Below are positions 8,248-16,699 of a DNA stretch of 64,000 nt, piece by piece. The translations under genes and the position numbers were made by a program. The notes under the pieces were generated by a model. The model saw nothing but the letters and a program-made list of their open reading frames with translations, had not been told where the DNA came from and did not search any database. The first letter of the stretch is position 1. Each line of letters begins with the position of its first letter. Source of the DNA: Thiomicrospira pelophila DSM 1534 (GTDB taxonomy: Bacteria; Pseudomonadota; Gammaproteobacteria; Thiomicrospirales; Thiomicrospiraceae); assembly GCF_000711195.1 (NCBI RefSeq), contig NZ_JOMR01000001.1, positions 1,364,001 through 1,428,000 of the forward strand. The letters are read 5' to 3'.

Positions 8248-9356
8248 TACTCGCCTCCTTCCAGTATGGCTTTCAGTGCGGCGGTACCTTTACTGACGAC
8301 TTGTGTGCCCAACCACTTGTCGGCCCCTTCAATACGAACCGTAGCACGCTGATCATCACGATATAGCAAGTCTGCAGTTAAAGCTTGCAACTGCTGGTTT
8401 TGCTTAAAAAACAACCAGGCCTGCTCATCTAAGTGAATTAAAGCCTTCGCGGGCACTGACATCAAATCCTTACTCGGATAAATAAACTGCGCCTTTAAAC
8501 TTTGGCCTGGGCGTAAATTCTTCAACTTCTGCGGCAAAGCCACCACGACCTTAACACTTTGCATTAATGGCTCAACGCGACCATCAATGATTATAATTTC
8601 ACCCTGTGCATCCAAACCCTGCAACGCCACAGCCTGACCGACTGACAAGCTTTGCGCTTGGTTTAAGCTGACTTTTAAGTTTAACCAAAGTGGCGAGGTT
8701 TGCTCCCATTGTAAAATTGGCTGATTTTCAGTGACACGTTCGCCAGAGCTTGCCAAAATCTTTACCACCAGGCCTGGTGCCGATGCGCTCAAATTCAATC
8801 TTGGACTTTGCAGCTTTCGAGTCTGCTTCAAGGCTTGTAAAGCTTGAGAACTCATACCCATTAATGCCAGGTTTTGCCAAACTTCATCCAATTTACGACT
8901 GAGGTTCGCAACTTCGGCGCGCGAAGCCTGTAAACGCTTTTGTGCCACCACACCGCTGTCGGCTAACTCTTCATCACGCGCTAGGTTTTGTTTCGCCAAA
9001 TCAAGATCTGACAAGACCGCCAACGCTTCACGTTGTAAGGTCAAACTCCGAGGACTGTCGATTTGAGCTAAAACCTGACCTGGCTCAATCCGTGCACCCT
9101 CGGTTAAATTCTGCAGATGCAGCAAGCCGCCCGAACCCGCGCTCATAATATGGCTCTGCCCACTAGGTACTGATACTAATCCGTTCCAAGTTGACGATAC
9201 ATAATTCGATACAGATTTGACCTCTGAAAACTGGAGTCCGAACGCCTGCTGTTGTGATTCGGTCAAAGCCAAATCTTGTGTTTGCGCACCGACTAAACTT
9301 GACCAACTCAGGGTGGCGGTCATAAAAACTGAAACAAATAATGCGGACTTTTTCAT
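8247..9356 (-). CDS. RND efflux periplasmic adaptor (CzcB/CusB type)
   Basis: 369 residues with a signal peptide (MKKSALFVSVFMTATLSWSS, cleavage near residue 24). It has the membrane-fusion-protein order: a barrel-sandwich half (GGLLHLQNLTEGARIEPGQVLAQIDSPR), a coiled-coil hairpin at about 105-175 (LAVLSDLDLAKQNLARDEEL onward), the returning lipoyl half (SAPGLVVKILASSGERVTENQPILQWE), a beta barrel, and a membrane-proximal domain. It bridges the RND pump and the outer-membrane factor. Its start overlaps the end of the outer-membrane gene by 4 bp (ATGA) and its stop touches the pump start. One exact palindrome copy (8767-8778) encodes PGLV in the lipoyl domain. Confidence 0.9.
   Translation of the reverse strand: MKKSALFVSVFMTATLSWSSLVGAQTQDLALTESQQQAFGLQFSEVKSVSNYVSSTWNGLVSVPSGQSHIMSAGSGGLLHLQNLTEGARIEPGQVLAQIDSPRSLTLQREALAVLSDLDLAKQNLARDEELADSGVVAQKRLQASRAEVANLSRKLDEVWQNLALMGMSSQALQALKQTRKLQSPRLNLSASAPGLVVKILASSGERVTENQPILQWEQTSPLWLNLKVSLNQAQSLSVGQAVALQGLDAQGEIIIIDGRVEPLMQSVKVVVALPQKLKNLRPGQSLKAQFIYPSKDLMSVPAKALIHLDEQAWLFFKQNQQLQALTADLLYRDDQRATVRIEGADKWLGTQVVSKGTAALKAILEGGE
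8767..8778. repeat. Iterated palindrome copy inside the adaptor gene
   Basis: Exact ACCAGGCCTGGT. Read on the minus strand in the gene's frame it gives P-G-L-V within SAPGLVVKI. Confidence 0.95.
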
Positions 9357-10528
9357 TGTGGAACTACTCCTAAAGCCTGATTGAAACGGGCAATTTGATA
9401 CTGAACATCTAGGCTTGACAATACCGCCTGACGCTCATCAAAAAGGGTTTGCTGCTGAACTCGCAGCAACTCGGTTAAATTGGTCTCCCCACTCTGATAA
9501 GACTGGCGTGCCATCACTAAGGTCTGTCGACTCATTTCGACTTGTTTTTGTGCTAAACCATTTTGTTGACGTGCAAGCTTTAAATTATTATCTGCACTCA
9601 ACCAGGCCTGGTGGATTTGACGTTTAAGAGTCGCAAGCGCAACTTGTTGTTCTGTTTGGTTTTGCAAACTATCCGCTAATGCCACACGGTTCCCCTCTCC
9701 AAAAGGCATGCTAAACGCTAACACTAAAGCGCCATTCGCTTGCGTTTGATCGTCCTGTTCTTGCTTAGCTGTTAATTCGATCGAAGGTTGGCCAGACACT
9801 TCGCTCTCGGCGATACGACGTTTCGCCTGCGCTTGTTGCGCAAGATTGCGTTGCCAAATCAAGGCGGGATGATTTTGCCAATCCTCTTTAGCCTGCGGCT
9901 CAGTTAACGCCTCAATTTCACTATCCACACCCCAGCTTTGCAACAAAGCCTGCGCCTGATTAAATTTCGCTTGCGTCTGGGCTAAATTAGCCTCTGATCG
10001 CAACAAAGCCTGCTCAGCTAGTTTCTGATCTAGCTGCGGCTTTTCACCGGCTCTAACCGCTTTGCTGACACCTTCAGTCAATTGTTGCCAAACCTGATGC
10101 TCACGCTGAGCCATCTCAAGCTCCGCCTTAGATTGACGAAGGTTCCAAGCGGCCTCACGCAAAACTTCTGCCATATCAAGCTTTAATAAACTCTGTGACA
10201 ATTCCGAATTCTGCTGACTAAACTGGGCATAATCCTGTTGGGCTTGGCGCTGCCCCCAAGCCCATAATGAAAAACCAACCCCGACTTCCCAATTCTGAAT
10301 ACCCTGCGAACCTGTCATTTGATCCGTTTCATGCGCAACACGCCATTGACCGCCTTGAGGAAACCAACGTTTTGCTTGTTGTGTTTGTGCTTGCGCCCAA
10401 GCTTGCTGAGCTTCCATTCGTAAAGCTTCGGGTTGATTTTGGGCTAAACGCTCAACCCATTCACCTAAACTGGCGGCCTGCGCCGAGCTTAATAACATTA
10501 ACGTGATAAAAACAAATAGCTGTGGCAT
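9353..10528 (-). CDS. Outer-membrane efflux channel (TolC/CzcC family)
   Basis: 391 residues with a signal peptide (MPQLFVFITLMLLSSAQAAS, cleavage after AQA). The rest is rich in Gln, Ala and Leu and is dominated by long amphipathic helices in two similar halves (about 30-200 and 215-385), as in the TolC fold; the second half ends with the typical MARQSYQSGETNLTELLRVQ segment. It forms the outer-membrane exit duct of the metal efflux complex. It is the first gene of the efflux operon, 160 bp downstream of the sensor kinase gene. A likely response-regulator site is in that gap. An exact palindrome copy at 9601-9612 encodes HQAWL. Confidence 0.88.
   Translation of the reverse strand: MPQLFVFITLMLLSSAQAASLGEWVERLAQNQPEALRMEAQQAWAQAQTQQAKRWFPQGGQWRVAHETDQMTGSQGIQNWEVGVGFSLWAWGQRQAQQDYAQFSQQNSELSQSLLKLDMAEVLREAAWNLRQSKAELEMAQREHQVWQQLTEGVSKAVRAGEKPQLDQKLAEQALLRSEANLAQTQAKFNQAQALLQSWGVDSEIEALTEPQAKEDWQNHPALIWQRNLAQQAQAKRRIAESEVSGQPSIELTAKQEQDDQTQANGALVLAFSMPFGEGNRVALADSLQNQTEQQVALATLKRQIHQAWLSADNNLKLARQQNGLAQKQVEMSRQTLVMARQSYQSGETNLTELLRVQQQTLFDERQAVLSSLDVQYQIARFNQALGVVPQ
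9601..9612. repeat. Iterated palindrome copy inside the outer-membrane factor gene
   Basis: Exact ACCAGGCCTGGT; in the minus-strand frame it reads CAG-GCC-TGG, Q-A-W. Confidence 0.95.
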
Positions 10529-10573
10529 ATCGATACCCCGGTTTATTACCTAATTTGTATACTCTAAGCTATA

Positions 10574-10593
10574 AAACTGAAATGAAACTGAAA
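10574..10593 (-). promoter_or_regulatory. Probable response-regulator box upstream of the efflux operon
   Basis: AAACTGAAA at 10574-10582 is repeated exactly at 10585-10593, an 11-bp period (TTTCAGTTT direct repeats when read on the transcribed minus strand). OmpR/PhoP-family regulators typically bind such direct repeats. A TATACAAAT stretch about 20 bp further along the minus strand could be the -10 region. The site lies between the sensor kinase gene and the outer-membrane factor gene, so control by the adjacent two-component system is the natural reading. Confidence 0.55.
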
Positions 10594-10620
10594 AGGAAGC
10601 AGAAATAGCTGAGAAACACT

Positions 10621-10640
10621 AACCACCAAGCCTGGTGGTT
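10621..10640. repeat. Degenerate iterated palindrome
   Basis: AACCACCAAGCCTGGTGGTT, the extended 20-bp form with a single substitution (AAG for AGG) in the core. It lies in the gap between kinase gene and outer-membrane factor gene. It still folds as a hairpin apart from one mismatch. Confidence 0.8.
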
Positions 10641-10688
10641 AAAATTATCTTTAGATTAAGGCAATATTTTATAGCGACTCGCGCTTAT

Positions 10689-12020
10689 TTATGAGTTCTT
10701 TATCAACTGCGGTAGTTGAACCTTGACTTTCAAACCACCTAAATAGCTGGGCTCTATTTGCCATTGACCTTGATAGATCTGAACAATTTCTTCAACAATT
10801 GATAAACCAAGTCCATATCCGGGCTGAGTTTCATCCAAACGTTGACCGCGTTGTTTGAGGCGCTGTAAACCCTCATGTTCGACACCCTTCCCATCATCTT
10901 CGATCATTACCACCAAACCATTCTGTTGACTGGTTATGTGGATACTTACGTGTTGACAACACCACTTGCTGGCGTTATCAATTAAATTGCCCAAGAGTTC
11001 AAACCCATCTTCTCGATCAATCAAAAAAGGAACTTGTAGATTGATTTGCACATTGTAATGGATGTCTTTTTCTCGATATAACTTTTGAAAACCTTCTATC
11101 AAATCTTGCAGGTCTTGCTGAAAATCGAAGGTTTGCGCATGCAGTTCGCCACCGGCCAAACGTGCTTTCTTTAGCTCGCGATCTATCAGTTGATTGATTC
11201 TCTGAGCCTGTTCGCTCATGCTCTGTCTCAGTTCAGCAGGCAAGCGGCTCGACTCTAATTGTTGATAAATTAAGTTCAAAGGGGTTTTTAAACTGTGAGC
11301 CAAGTTGCCGGTACGCTGTCGCGATCGAGCCAAACGTTCATGCAACTGCGCCAAGGTCTTGTTTAGGCTGTTGACCAAAGGTTCAATTTCGGAAGGCACC
11401 TGTATATCTTTTGGAACCCCTAAATGCGGCGCGGTTTCTAGTGCTTGACGCATGGGTTGCAAACCCGAAAAGCCACGTTTCAGAATGGTTTGCTGCCAAA
11501 ACCAAATGGCCGCCAACCCAGCCAATGATAATAAGGCAAATACCCAATCCAACAAGTGCACCATATCTTCGATTTGAGCATGATCTTCGGCTAACGCTAA
11601 TTCAATGGGTTGATCGTTGATTGACCAACTCGACACGCGAACCATCACATGGTCGCTCATAGACCCCTGGGTTTCATAAACTTTCAGGCTTTCAGATCCA
11701 AGCGATTTGACATAAAACGGATGATCTTGCAAAGAGGGAGAACGAATAGGTTCGCCGCTTGGACGTTTGACAACAAAATAATGTCCGGATTCGGGATGCA
11801 GGAAAATCGGATCGACTTCCTCTAGGTTAATTTGGATACGTTGCTGTTCGTCCTGATATAGCGCTTTTTTGAGGTTCTCAGTATCGTGGTTCAGCCGCAT
11901 GACAATATATTCTTCGGCCAAGTGGTGTACGCTATAGCTCATTACACCCCAGAACAAACCAAACAATGCAATCAACCCGAAAGATAGTGAGATACTCAGT
12001 TGGCTTTGTAGGGACTTCAT
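10689..12020 (-). CDS. Sensor histidine kinase of the efflux locus
   Basis: 443 residues from ATG 12020 (MKSLQSQLSISLSFGL), chosen because a GAGGAG ribosome site precedes it and it overlaps the regulator stop by 4 bp. Membrane helices at about 9-30 and 157-178 enclose a periplasmic sensor of about 125 residues. The HisKA box is GNLAHSLKTPLNLI with phospho-acceptor His242, of the PhoQ/QseC-like AHSLKTPL type. The ATP-binding domain follows (LLGNLIDNASKW N-box, then DDGKGV and GYGLGLSIV). It should phosphorylate the OmpR-family regulator encoded just upstream in response to an envelope signal, probably the exported metal; that signal is inferred from context only. Confidence 0.9.
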   Translation of the reverse strand: MKSLQSQLSISLSFGLIALFGLFWGVMSYSVHHLAEEYIVMRLNHDTENLKKALYQDEQQRIQINLEEVDPIFLHPESGHYFVVKRPSGEPIRSPSLQDHPFYVKSLGSESLKVYETQGSMSDHVMVRVSSWSINDQPIELALAEDHAQIEDMVHLLDWVFALLSLAGLAAIWFWQQTILKRGFSGLQPMRQALETAPHLGVPKDIQVPSEIEPLVNSLNKTLAQLHERLARSRQRTGNLAHSLKTPLNLIYQQLESSRLPAELRQSMSEQAQRINQLIDRELKKARLAGGELHAQTFDFQQDLQDLIEGFQKLYREKDIHYNVQINLQVPFLIDREDGFELLGNLIDNASKWCCQHVSIHITSQQNGLVVMIEDDGKGVEHEGLQRLKQRGQRLDETQPGYGLGLSIVEEIVQIYQGQWQIEPSYLGGLKVKVQLPQLIKNS

Positions 12021-12688
12021 CGCTCCTCCTCTGAGCAAAAACGGTAACCCAAACCGCGCTGAGTTTGAATTTGTGTCTTACCCACCATCTGGCGTAAGCG
12101 CCGAATATAGACCTCAACCAGATTCCCTTCTGACTCAGAATCTTGGTTGCCCAGACGCTCTAAAATTTGCTCTTTAGAAAATATTTGACCCGGTCTTTTC
12201 ATTAACAGCCGCAATACACGAAATTCGTTAGCCGTCGGTTGAAAATGTCGACCATCGCGATGGCTCAATACTTTTGTGTCTAAATTGAGCTGCCATCCTG
12301 CTACTTGCAAGCTTTCGTCCAAAGGCTGTTGCCCACGGCGCAATGTCGCCTGAACTCTCGCCAATAACTCTTCGAAATGAAATGGTTTACCGAGATAGTC
12401 ATCTGCTCCAACCCGTAAACCTTCAACTCGTTCCTGCCATGCATTGCGTGCTGTTAGAATAATGACGGGGGTCGTCAAATGCTGTTCGCGCCAAATTCGC
12501 AATACGTCCAAGCCAGGCCGTTTTGGCAAACCCAAATCAAGAATAACCAGGTCATAGTTAAACTCCGCCATTAAATATAACGCTTCCTCACCATCAAATG
12601 CCTGGTCAACCAAGTACCCTTGGGACTTTAACTGGCTCGCAAGGTGATTTTGCAATTCAACTTCGTCTTCAACAATCAATAAACGCAT
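12017..12688 (-). CDS. OmpR/PhoP-family response regulator
   Basis: 223 residues. The receiver domain (1-115) has the acidic pair at Glu7-Asp8, phospho-acceptor Asp51 in LVILDLGLP, Thr79 in ILTA and Lys101 in LGKPF. The winged-helix output domain (about 125-220) ends VEVYIRRLRQMVGK...IQTQRGLGYRF, typical of PhoP/OmpR/QseB-like regulators. It is the first gene of the regulator-kinase pair upstream of the metal efflux operon and probably activates it through the direct repeats at 10574-10593. Its own promoter has a TATAAT at 12730-12725 directly abutting a palindrome copy. Confidence 0.93.
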   Translation of the reverse strand: MRLLIVEDEVELQNHLASQLKSQGYLVDQAFDGEEALYLMAEFNYDLVILDLGLPKRPGLDVLRIWREQHLTTPVIILTARNAWQERVEGLRVGADDYLGKPFHFEELLARVQATLRRGQQPLDESLQVAGWQLNLDTKVLSHRDGRHFQPTANEFRVLRLLMKRPGQIFSKEQILERLGNQDSESEGNLVEVYIRRLRQMVGKTQIQTQRGLGYRFCSEEER

Positions 12689-12724
12689 GTTTTATTCAAT
12701 CTTAAGTGTGTGCGGAATGTAACT

Positions 12725-12742
12725 ATTATAACCAGGCCTGGT
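12725..12742 (-). promoter_or_regulatory. -10 element of the regulator promoter abutting a palindrome copy
   Basis: Read on the minus strand, ACCAGGCCTGGT (12742-12731) runs directly into TATAAT (12730-12725), 37 bp before the response-regulator start codon. The palindrome therefore fills the spacer next to the -10 box, where a bound protein would block or bend the promoter. I see no good -35 hexamer, so the promoter may need an activator. Confidence 0.5.
12731..12742. repeat. Iterated palindrome copy in a promoter region
   Basis: Exact ACCAGGCCTGGT. It is the only intergenic copy that clearly lies before a start codon rather than behind a stop. Confidence 0.95.
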
Positions 12743-12943
12743 ATCTGCGATGGAATAAAGAAAAGTATCAAAAAGATTGCCAACTCACTTATTCATAATA
12801 AAAAAATAATAGGTCGAGATTGGTGAAACCTAAGCGACCACTAATATTAGCCTACAGAAAATGAGAAGATAACGCGTGGGGTTGTAAGGTCTAACAAGAA
12901 CAAACTTGAGTTAATAAGACAAGGCTTGTGCCGAGACTGGCTA
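12743..12943. other. Intergenic stretch with no gene seen
   Basis: This is the central part of the 324-bp gap between the response regulator and lysS, the longest gap in the window. It is AT-rich at the regulator side and mixed at the other. I see no open frame of note, no tRNA-like fold and no repeat here; the bounding hairpin and palindrome are listed separately. A small RNA is possible but unsupported. Confidence 0.5.
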
Positions 12944-12975
12944 AACAAGGTTAGATCCTAAGGGATCTAACCTTG
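12944..12975. terminator. Perfect 14-bp hairpin behind lysS
   Basis: ACAAGGTTAGATCC, a TAAG loop, then the exact complement GGATCTAACCTTGT. On the minus strand it lies about 40 bp behind the lysS stop and is followed only by TTTAG, so it would be a weak intrinsic terminator or an RNA-stabilising stem. Unrelated in sequence to the dispersed palindrome. Confidence 0.55.
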
Positions 12976-12990
12976 TAAGCTATAGCGACC

Positions 12991-13002
12991 ACCAGGCCTG
13001 GT
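12991..13002. repeat. Iterated palindrome copy behind lysS
   Basis: Exact core inside ACCACCAGGCCTGGTGGT (12988-13005), starting 8 bp after the lysS stop codon on the minus strand. Confidence 0.95.
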
Positions 13003-13012
13003 GGTTGTAGGA

Positions 13013-14524
13013 TTAAACCTGGTGACGCATATGTGGGAACAGCAACACGTCTTTGATGCTGGCTGAATCCGTAAACAGCATTACCAAACGGTCAATACCA
13101 ATACCCTGCCCGGCCGCCGGTGGCATACCGTGTTCTAATGCGGTGATAAAGTCGGCATCGTAATGCATGGCTTCATCGTCGCCTTCGTCTTTCGCGCGTA
13201 CTTGTTCCATAAAACGTTCGGCTTGGTCTTCGGCATCGTTTAATTCTGAGAAACCATTGGCGAGTTCACGCCCGCCGATAAACAACTCAAAGCGGTCCGT
13301 CACAAACGGATTGTCATCTTTACGACGCGCCAACGGTGACACTTCGGCTGGATATTCGGTAATAAAGGTTGGGTCCATTAAACGATGCTCAACCGTTTCT
13401 TCGAAAATTTCCGTTTGAATTTTGCCCAAGCCATAACCCGGACGCACATCAATTTTCAGTTTTTCTGCCAACGCAATGCAGTATTCGATATCGTCTAAAT
13501 CATCCGCCTTGACGCCTTCGTTAAACATCGCAATCGATTCTTTTAACGGAATACGCGCAAACGGTTTATCGAAATGGAATACTTGACCTTGATAAGGTAC
13601 TTCACCACTTCCTAACGCTAAATGCGCCAGTTCTTTAAACATTTCTTCGGTGTAGTCCATCATGTCGTTATAGTCGGCATACGCCTCATAAAACTCAACC
13701 ATCGTAAACTCGGGATTATGACGCGTAGACAAGCCTTCGTTGCGGAAGTTGCGGTTGATTTCAAACACCTTCTCAAACCCACCAACTAACAAACGTTTCA
13801 AATATAATTCTGGTGCGATACGCAAAAACAACGGCATATCTAGCGCATTGTGATGGGTCACGAACGGCTTAGCGGAGGCGCCCCCCGGGATGACCTGCAT
13901 CATCGGTGTTTCGACTTCCATAAAGCCTTTACGCACAAAGAATTCGCGCATTGCGTGAATAATTTTTGAGCGCATTTCAAAGGTCTTGCGGCTTTGCTCG
14001 CTCATAATCAAATCTAAGTAACGCTGGCGATAACGCACTTCTTGATCTTGTAGACCATGAAACTTATCCGGTAAAGGACGCAGGGCTTTGGTAATCAGCT
14101 CAATCGATTCAACATGGATGGATAGCTCGTCCGTGTTGGTTTTAAATAAATAACCCGACACACCCACGATATCGCCTAAGTCCCACTTTTTGAACTGCTC
14201 GTTATAAAAGCCTTCTGGCAATTCATCACGCGTGACATACACCTGAATACGCCCGCTCATGTCTTGCAAAGTAGCAAAGCTGGCTTTGCCCATAATGCGG
14301 CGCAACATCATACGGCCGGCTAATTTAACGCGTACCGGCTCCATCGCCGCCAATTCTTCTTTCGTTTTATCAGCGTATTCGTTTTGCAAATCCATCGCCA
14401 ATACATCACGACGGAAAGTGTTGGGATAAGCTTGACCGGTTTGACGCAAATTGTCTAACTTGGCGCGGCGCTCAGCGATAATTTTGTTCTCATCGACTTC
14501 TGGCGTAGGTGTTTGTTCTGACAT
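13013..14524 (-). CDS. lysS: Lysyl-tRNA synthetase, class II
   Basis: 503 residues, normal length for the bacterial class II enzyme that charges tRNA-Lys. The N-terminal OB-fold anticodon-binding domain (about 60-150, [23 protein letters not shown]) is followed by the class II catalytic core. Motif 2 is [20 protein letters not shown] and motif 3 is [14 protein letters not shown] near the C-terminus. It follows prfB on the same strand with a 50-bp gap that holds a palindrome copy. The prfB-lysS order is the common gammaproteobacterial one, so they are probably cotranscribed. Confidence 0.97.
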   Translation of the reverse strand: MSEQTPTPEVDENKIIAERRAKLDNLRQTGQAYPNTFRRDVLAMDLQNEYADKTKEELAAMEPVRVKLAGRMMLRRIMGKASFATLQDMSGRIQVYVTRDELPEGFYNEQFKKWDLGDIVGVSGYLFKTNTDELSIHVESIELITKALRPLPDKFHGLQDQEVRYRQRYLDLIMSEQSRKTFEMRSKIIHAMREFFVRKGFMEVETPMMQVIPGGASAKPFVTHHNALDMPLFLRIAPELYLKRLLVGGFEKVFEINRNFRNEGLSTRHNPEFTMVEFYEAYADYNDMMDYTEEMFKELAHLALGSGEVPYQGQVFHFDKPFARIPLKESIAMFNEGVKADDLDDIEYCIALAEKLKIDVRPGYGLGKIQTEIFEETVEHRLMDPTFITEYPAEVSPLARRKDDNPFVTDRFELFIGGRELANGFSELNDAEDQAERFMEQVRAKDEGDDEAMHYDADFITALEHGMPPAAGQGIGIDRLVMLFTDSASIKDVLLFPHMRHQV

Positions 14525-14560
14525 TCGATTTTTCCCTAAATTTTAATTCTGCAATCAACC

Positions 14561-14572
14561 ACCAGGCCTGGT
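14561..14572. repeat. Iterated palindrome copy at the prfB stop
   Basis: The core lies within a perfect 20-bp palindrome (14557-14576) whose edge overlaps two bases of the prfB stop codon TAA (14577-14575). Confidence 0.95.
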
Positions 14573-14574
14573 GG

Positions 14575-15670
14575 TTATAAGCCCGCTTTTAAGCTGGCTT
14601 CAATAAACTGGTCTAACTCACCGTCTAACACGGCATTCGTGTTGCCGGTTTCGACATTGGTGCGTAAGTCTTTAATACGTCCGGAGTCCAATACATAAGA
14701 ACGAATTTGACTACCCCAACCGATATCCGACTTGGAATCTTCCAAACTTTGTTTTTCTGCATTGCGGCTTTGCATCTCCAACTCATACAACTTAGCACGC
14801 AACTGTTTCATGGCTTCGGCCTTGTTCTGATGTTGCGAACGACCGTTTTGACACTGCACCACGGTATTAGTTGGGATATGCGTAATACGCACCGCCGACT
14901 CGGTTTTGTTGACGTGCTGACCACCCGCTCCACTGGCGCGATACACGTCAATTCGTAGATCAGCCGGATTAATGTCGATTTCGACATCATCATTGACTTC
15001 CGGCGAGATAAACACCGAGGCAAATGAGGTGTGACGACGGCTACCGGAGTCAAACGGTGATTTACGCACTAAACGATGCACGCCGGTTTCGGTGCGCATC
15101 CAACCATAAGCATAGTCGCCCACTACATGAATGGTCGCACCTTTAATGCCGGCTACTTCGCCATCGGATACTTCCAAGACTTCGGCTTTAAAGCCTTTCG
15201 ATTCAATCCAACGTAAATACATACGCAATAACATACTCGCCCAATCCTGTGCTTCGGTTCCGCCCGAGCCGGATTGAATTTCCAAGTAACAATTATTTGG
15301 GTCCATCTCACCTGAGAACATGCGCTGAAATTCGAGCTCATCGAGCTTTTTGGTTAAGCTGTCGAGTTCGGTTTCGACTTCTTCGACCATGCCGACATCA
15401 TCATCGGCCTCGGCCATTTCAAGCAGTTCTTTACAGGCCTCTAAGCCGCCCAACAGTTCATCCAGTGTGCCGACAATTTTTTCAAGTTGGACTTTTTCTT
15501 TGCCGAGGCTTTGCGCTTTTTCTGGGTTATCCCAGATTTTTGGGTCTTCTAATTCACGTGATACTTCAACTAAACGTTCGGATTTGGTTTCGTAGTCAAA
15601 GATACCCCCTCAGCACCTGGCTGCGGGCTTGATAATCGTCTATTCGGTTGTACAGTGGATTCAATTCCAT
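14575..15670 (-). CDS. prfB: Peptide chain release factor 2 with programmed +1 frameshift
   Basis: RF2 terminates translation at UGA and UAA. The gene is read in two frames. ATG 15670 opens a 24-codon frame ([20 protein letters not shown], then RGYL) ending at an in-frame TGA (15598-15596). The site is AGG-GGG-TAT-CTT-TGA-C: an internal AGGGGG Shine-Dalgarno-like run (15610-15605), a slippery CTT and a UGA. After a +1 shift translation continues [19 protein letters not shown] to the stop at 14575, giving about 364 residues, the same as other RF2 proteins. The GGQ loop is seen in [16 protein letters not shown]. The internal UGA makes synthesis self-regulated by RF2 level. The long downstream frame alone would start at an internal Met and lacks the N-terminus. 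Confidence 0.96.
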
Positions 15671-15793
15671 TGCGCCTTAATCCCATTAAAATTAAACCGT
15701 GAATAATACCATTATTAGCCAAATTCTAGGAGCGTTTTTGAACAAGCCTCAAGCTTTCGTTCATTGCGCCGATATAGTTAAAGCACACAAACC

Positions 15794-15805
15794 ACCAGGC
15801 CTGGT
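15794..15805. repeat. Iterated palindrome copy
   Basis: Exact core inside ACCACCAGGCCTGGTGGT (15791-15808), in the divergent gap between prfB and the DUF5610-like gene, about 88 bp before the latter's start. Confidence 0.95.
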
Positions 15806-15892
15806 GGTGAAATAACAAATTAAATAAAAAGTGCGTTAAAATAAAAATACAAGCTAAACCAGCTAACACCTTGACCAGAAAAGGATTTTACT

Positions 15893-16600
15893 ATGGCTAT
15901 TCAATCAGCTAACGGCCTTAATCAAGCTTACTCAAAAGTGTCGCAAATCGAAAATGCCACACCACAGAACAAATTACTCAACAATCAGGCTCGTCAAACT
16001 GAGAAGTTTTCGTTAGACAGTTCCAACGCAACCAGTCAAGCTTCGGGACAAGAAAAGCCGCTCACCAAAGAACAACAAAAGATCGAGCAACAAGCTAACC
16101 TAATTGAGCATTTATTTGGCAAAGGCGCACCTAAAGAAGCGAATGCCCTAAAGATTTTCTTCCAGGAAACAGTTGAAAAACTTAACGAGGTATTAGCACC
16201 GGACTTAGGGCCGAATGCCATTAGCGCAGAAAAACTAGCTGAACAGGGTGGCATGGAATATTGGTCACCGGAAAACACAGCCGGACGCATTGTACAAGGT
16301 ACTACTGGTTTTTTTGAGTCCTACAAAGCGGCAAACCCAGACTTAGAAGGCGAAGCTTTGTTGGATAAATTCTTAAGTGTGATAGGCGGTGGGATTGAAT
16401 CTGGATTTAAAGATGCCACCAATATCTTAGAAGGCTTTGGGGTATATAAAGATTCGATTAAAGACAATGCTGAAAAAACATTTGATTTAGTCCAACAAGG
16501 CTTAGCGGCCTTCCGTGAACAGCAAATGCAAGCAATGGGAATCAGTAGTCCAAAAGAATCAAATGAGGATGCACTGACTCAGACTACTGGTTCGGACTAA
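15893..16600 (+). CDS. DUF5610-like protein, function unknown
   Basis: 235 residues without signal peptide or membrane helix. The first 70 residues are polar and low-complexity (Gln, Asn and Ser rich) and probably disordered. The rest is a compact helical domain with the conserved-looking segment EYWSPENTAGRIVQGTTGFFESYKAANPDLEGEALLDKFLSVIGGGIESGF. This resembles the DUF5610 domain found in gammaproteobacteria, but I assign it by memory of the pattern only. It stands alone between divergent prfB and convergent usp. It starts at ATG 15893 after AAAAGGA, and is followed by a strong bidirectional terminator. Confidence 0.65.
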   Translation: MAIQSANGLNQAYSKVSQIENATPQNKLLNNQARQTEKFSLDSSNATSQASGQEKPLTKEQQKIEQQANLIEHLFGKGAPKEANALKIFFQETVEKLNEVLAPDLGPNAISAEKLAEQGGMEYWSPENTAGRIVQGTTGFFESYKAANPDLEGEALLDKFLSVIGGGIESGFKDATNILEGFGVYKDSIKDNAEKTFDLVQQGLAAFREQQMQAMGISSPKESNEDALTQTTGSD

Positions 16601-16651
16601 TCAACAGCTTTGGTGATTGATATTTAAACATCAGATTTTGCATGACCCAAC

Positions 16652-16682
16652 AAAAAAGCCGACAATCAATGTCGGCTTTTTT
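16652..16682. terminator. Bidirectional terminator between the DUF5610-like gene and usp
   Basis: AAAAAAGCCGAC, a 7-nt loop, GTCGGCTTTTTT. A-run on one side and T-run on the other serve both converging genes. Confidence 0.92.
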
Positions 16683-16699
16683 GTTACAAGCAGATTCGC

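Noticed and set aside
14808-15053. Antisense frames in prfB, purL, carB and others
   Set aside because: They overlap strongly supported genes on the other strand and show no family features.
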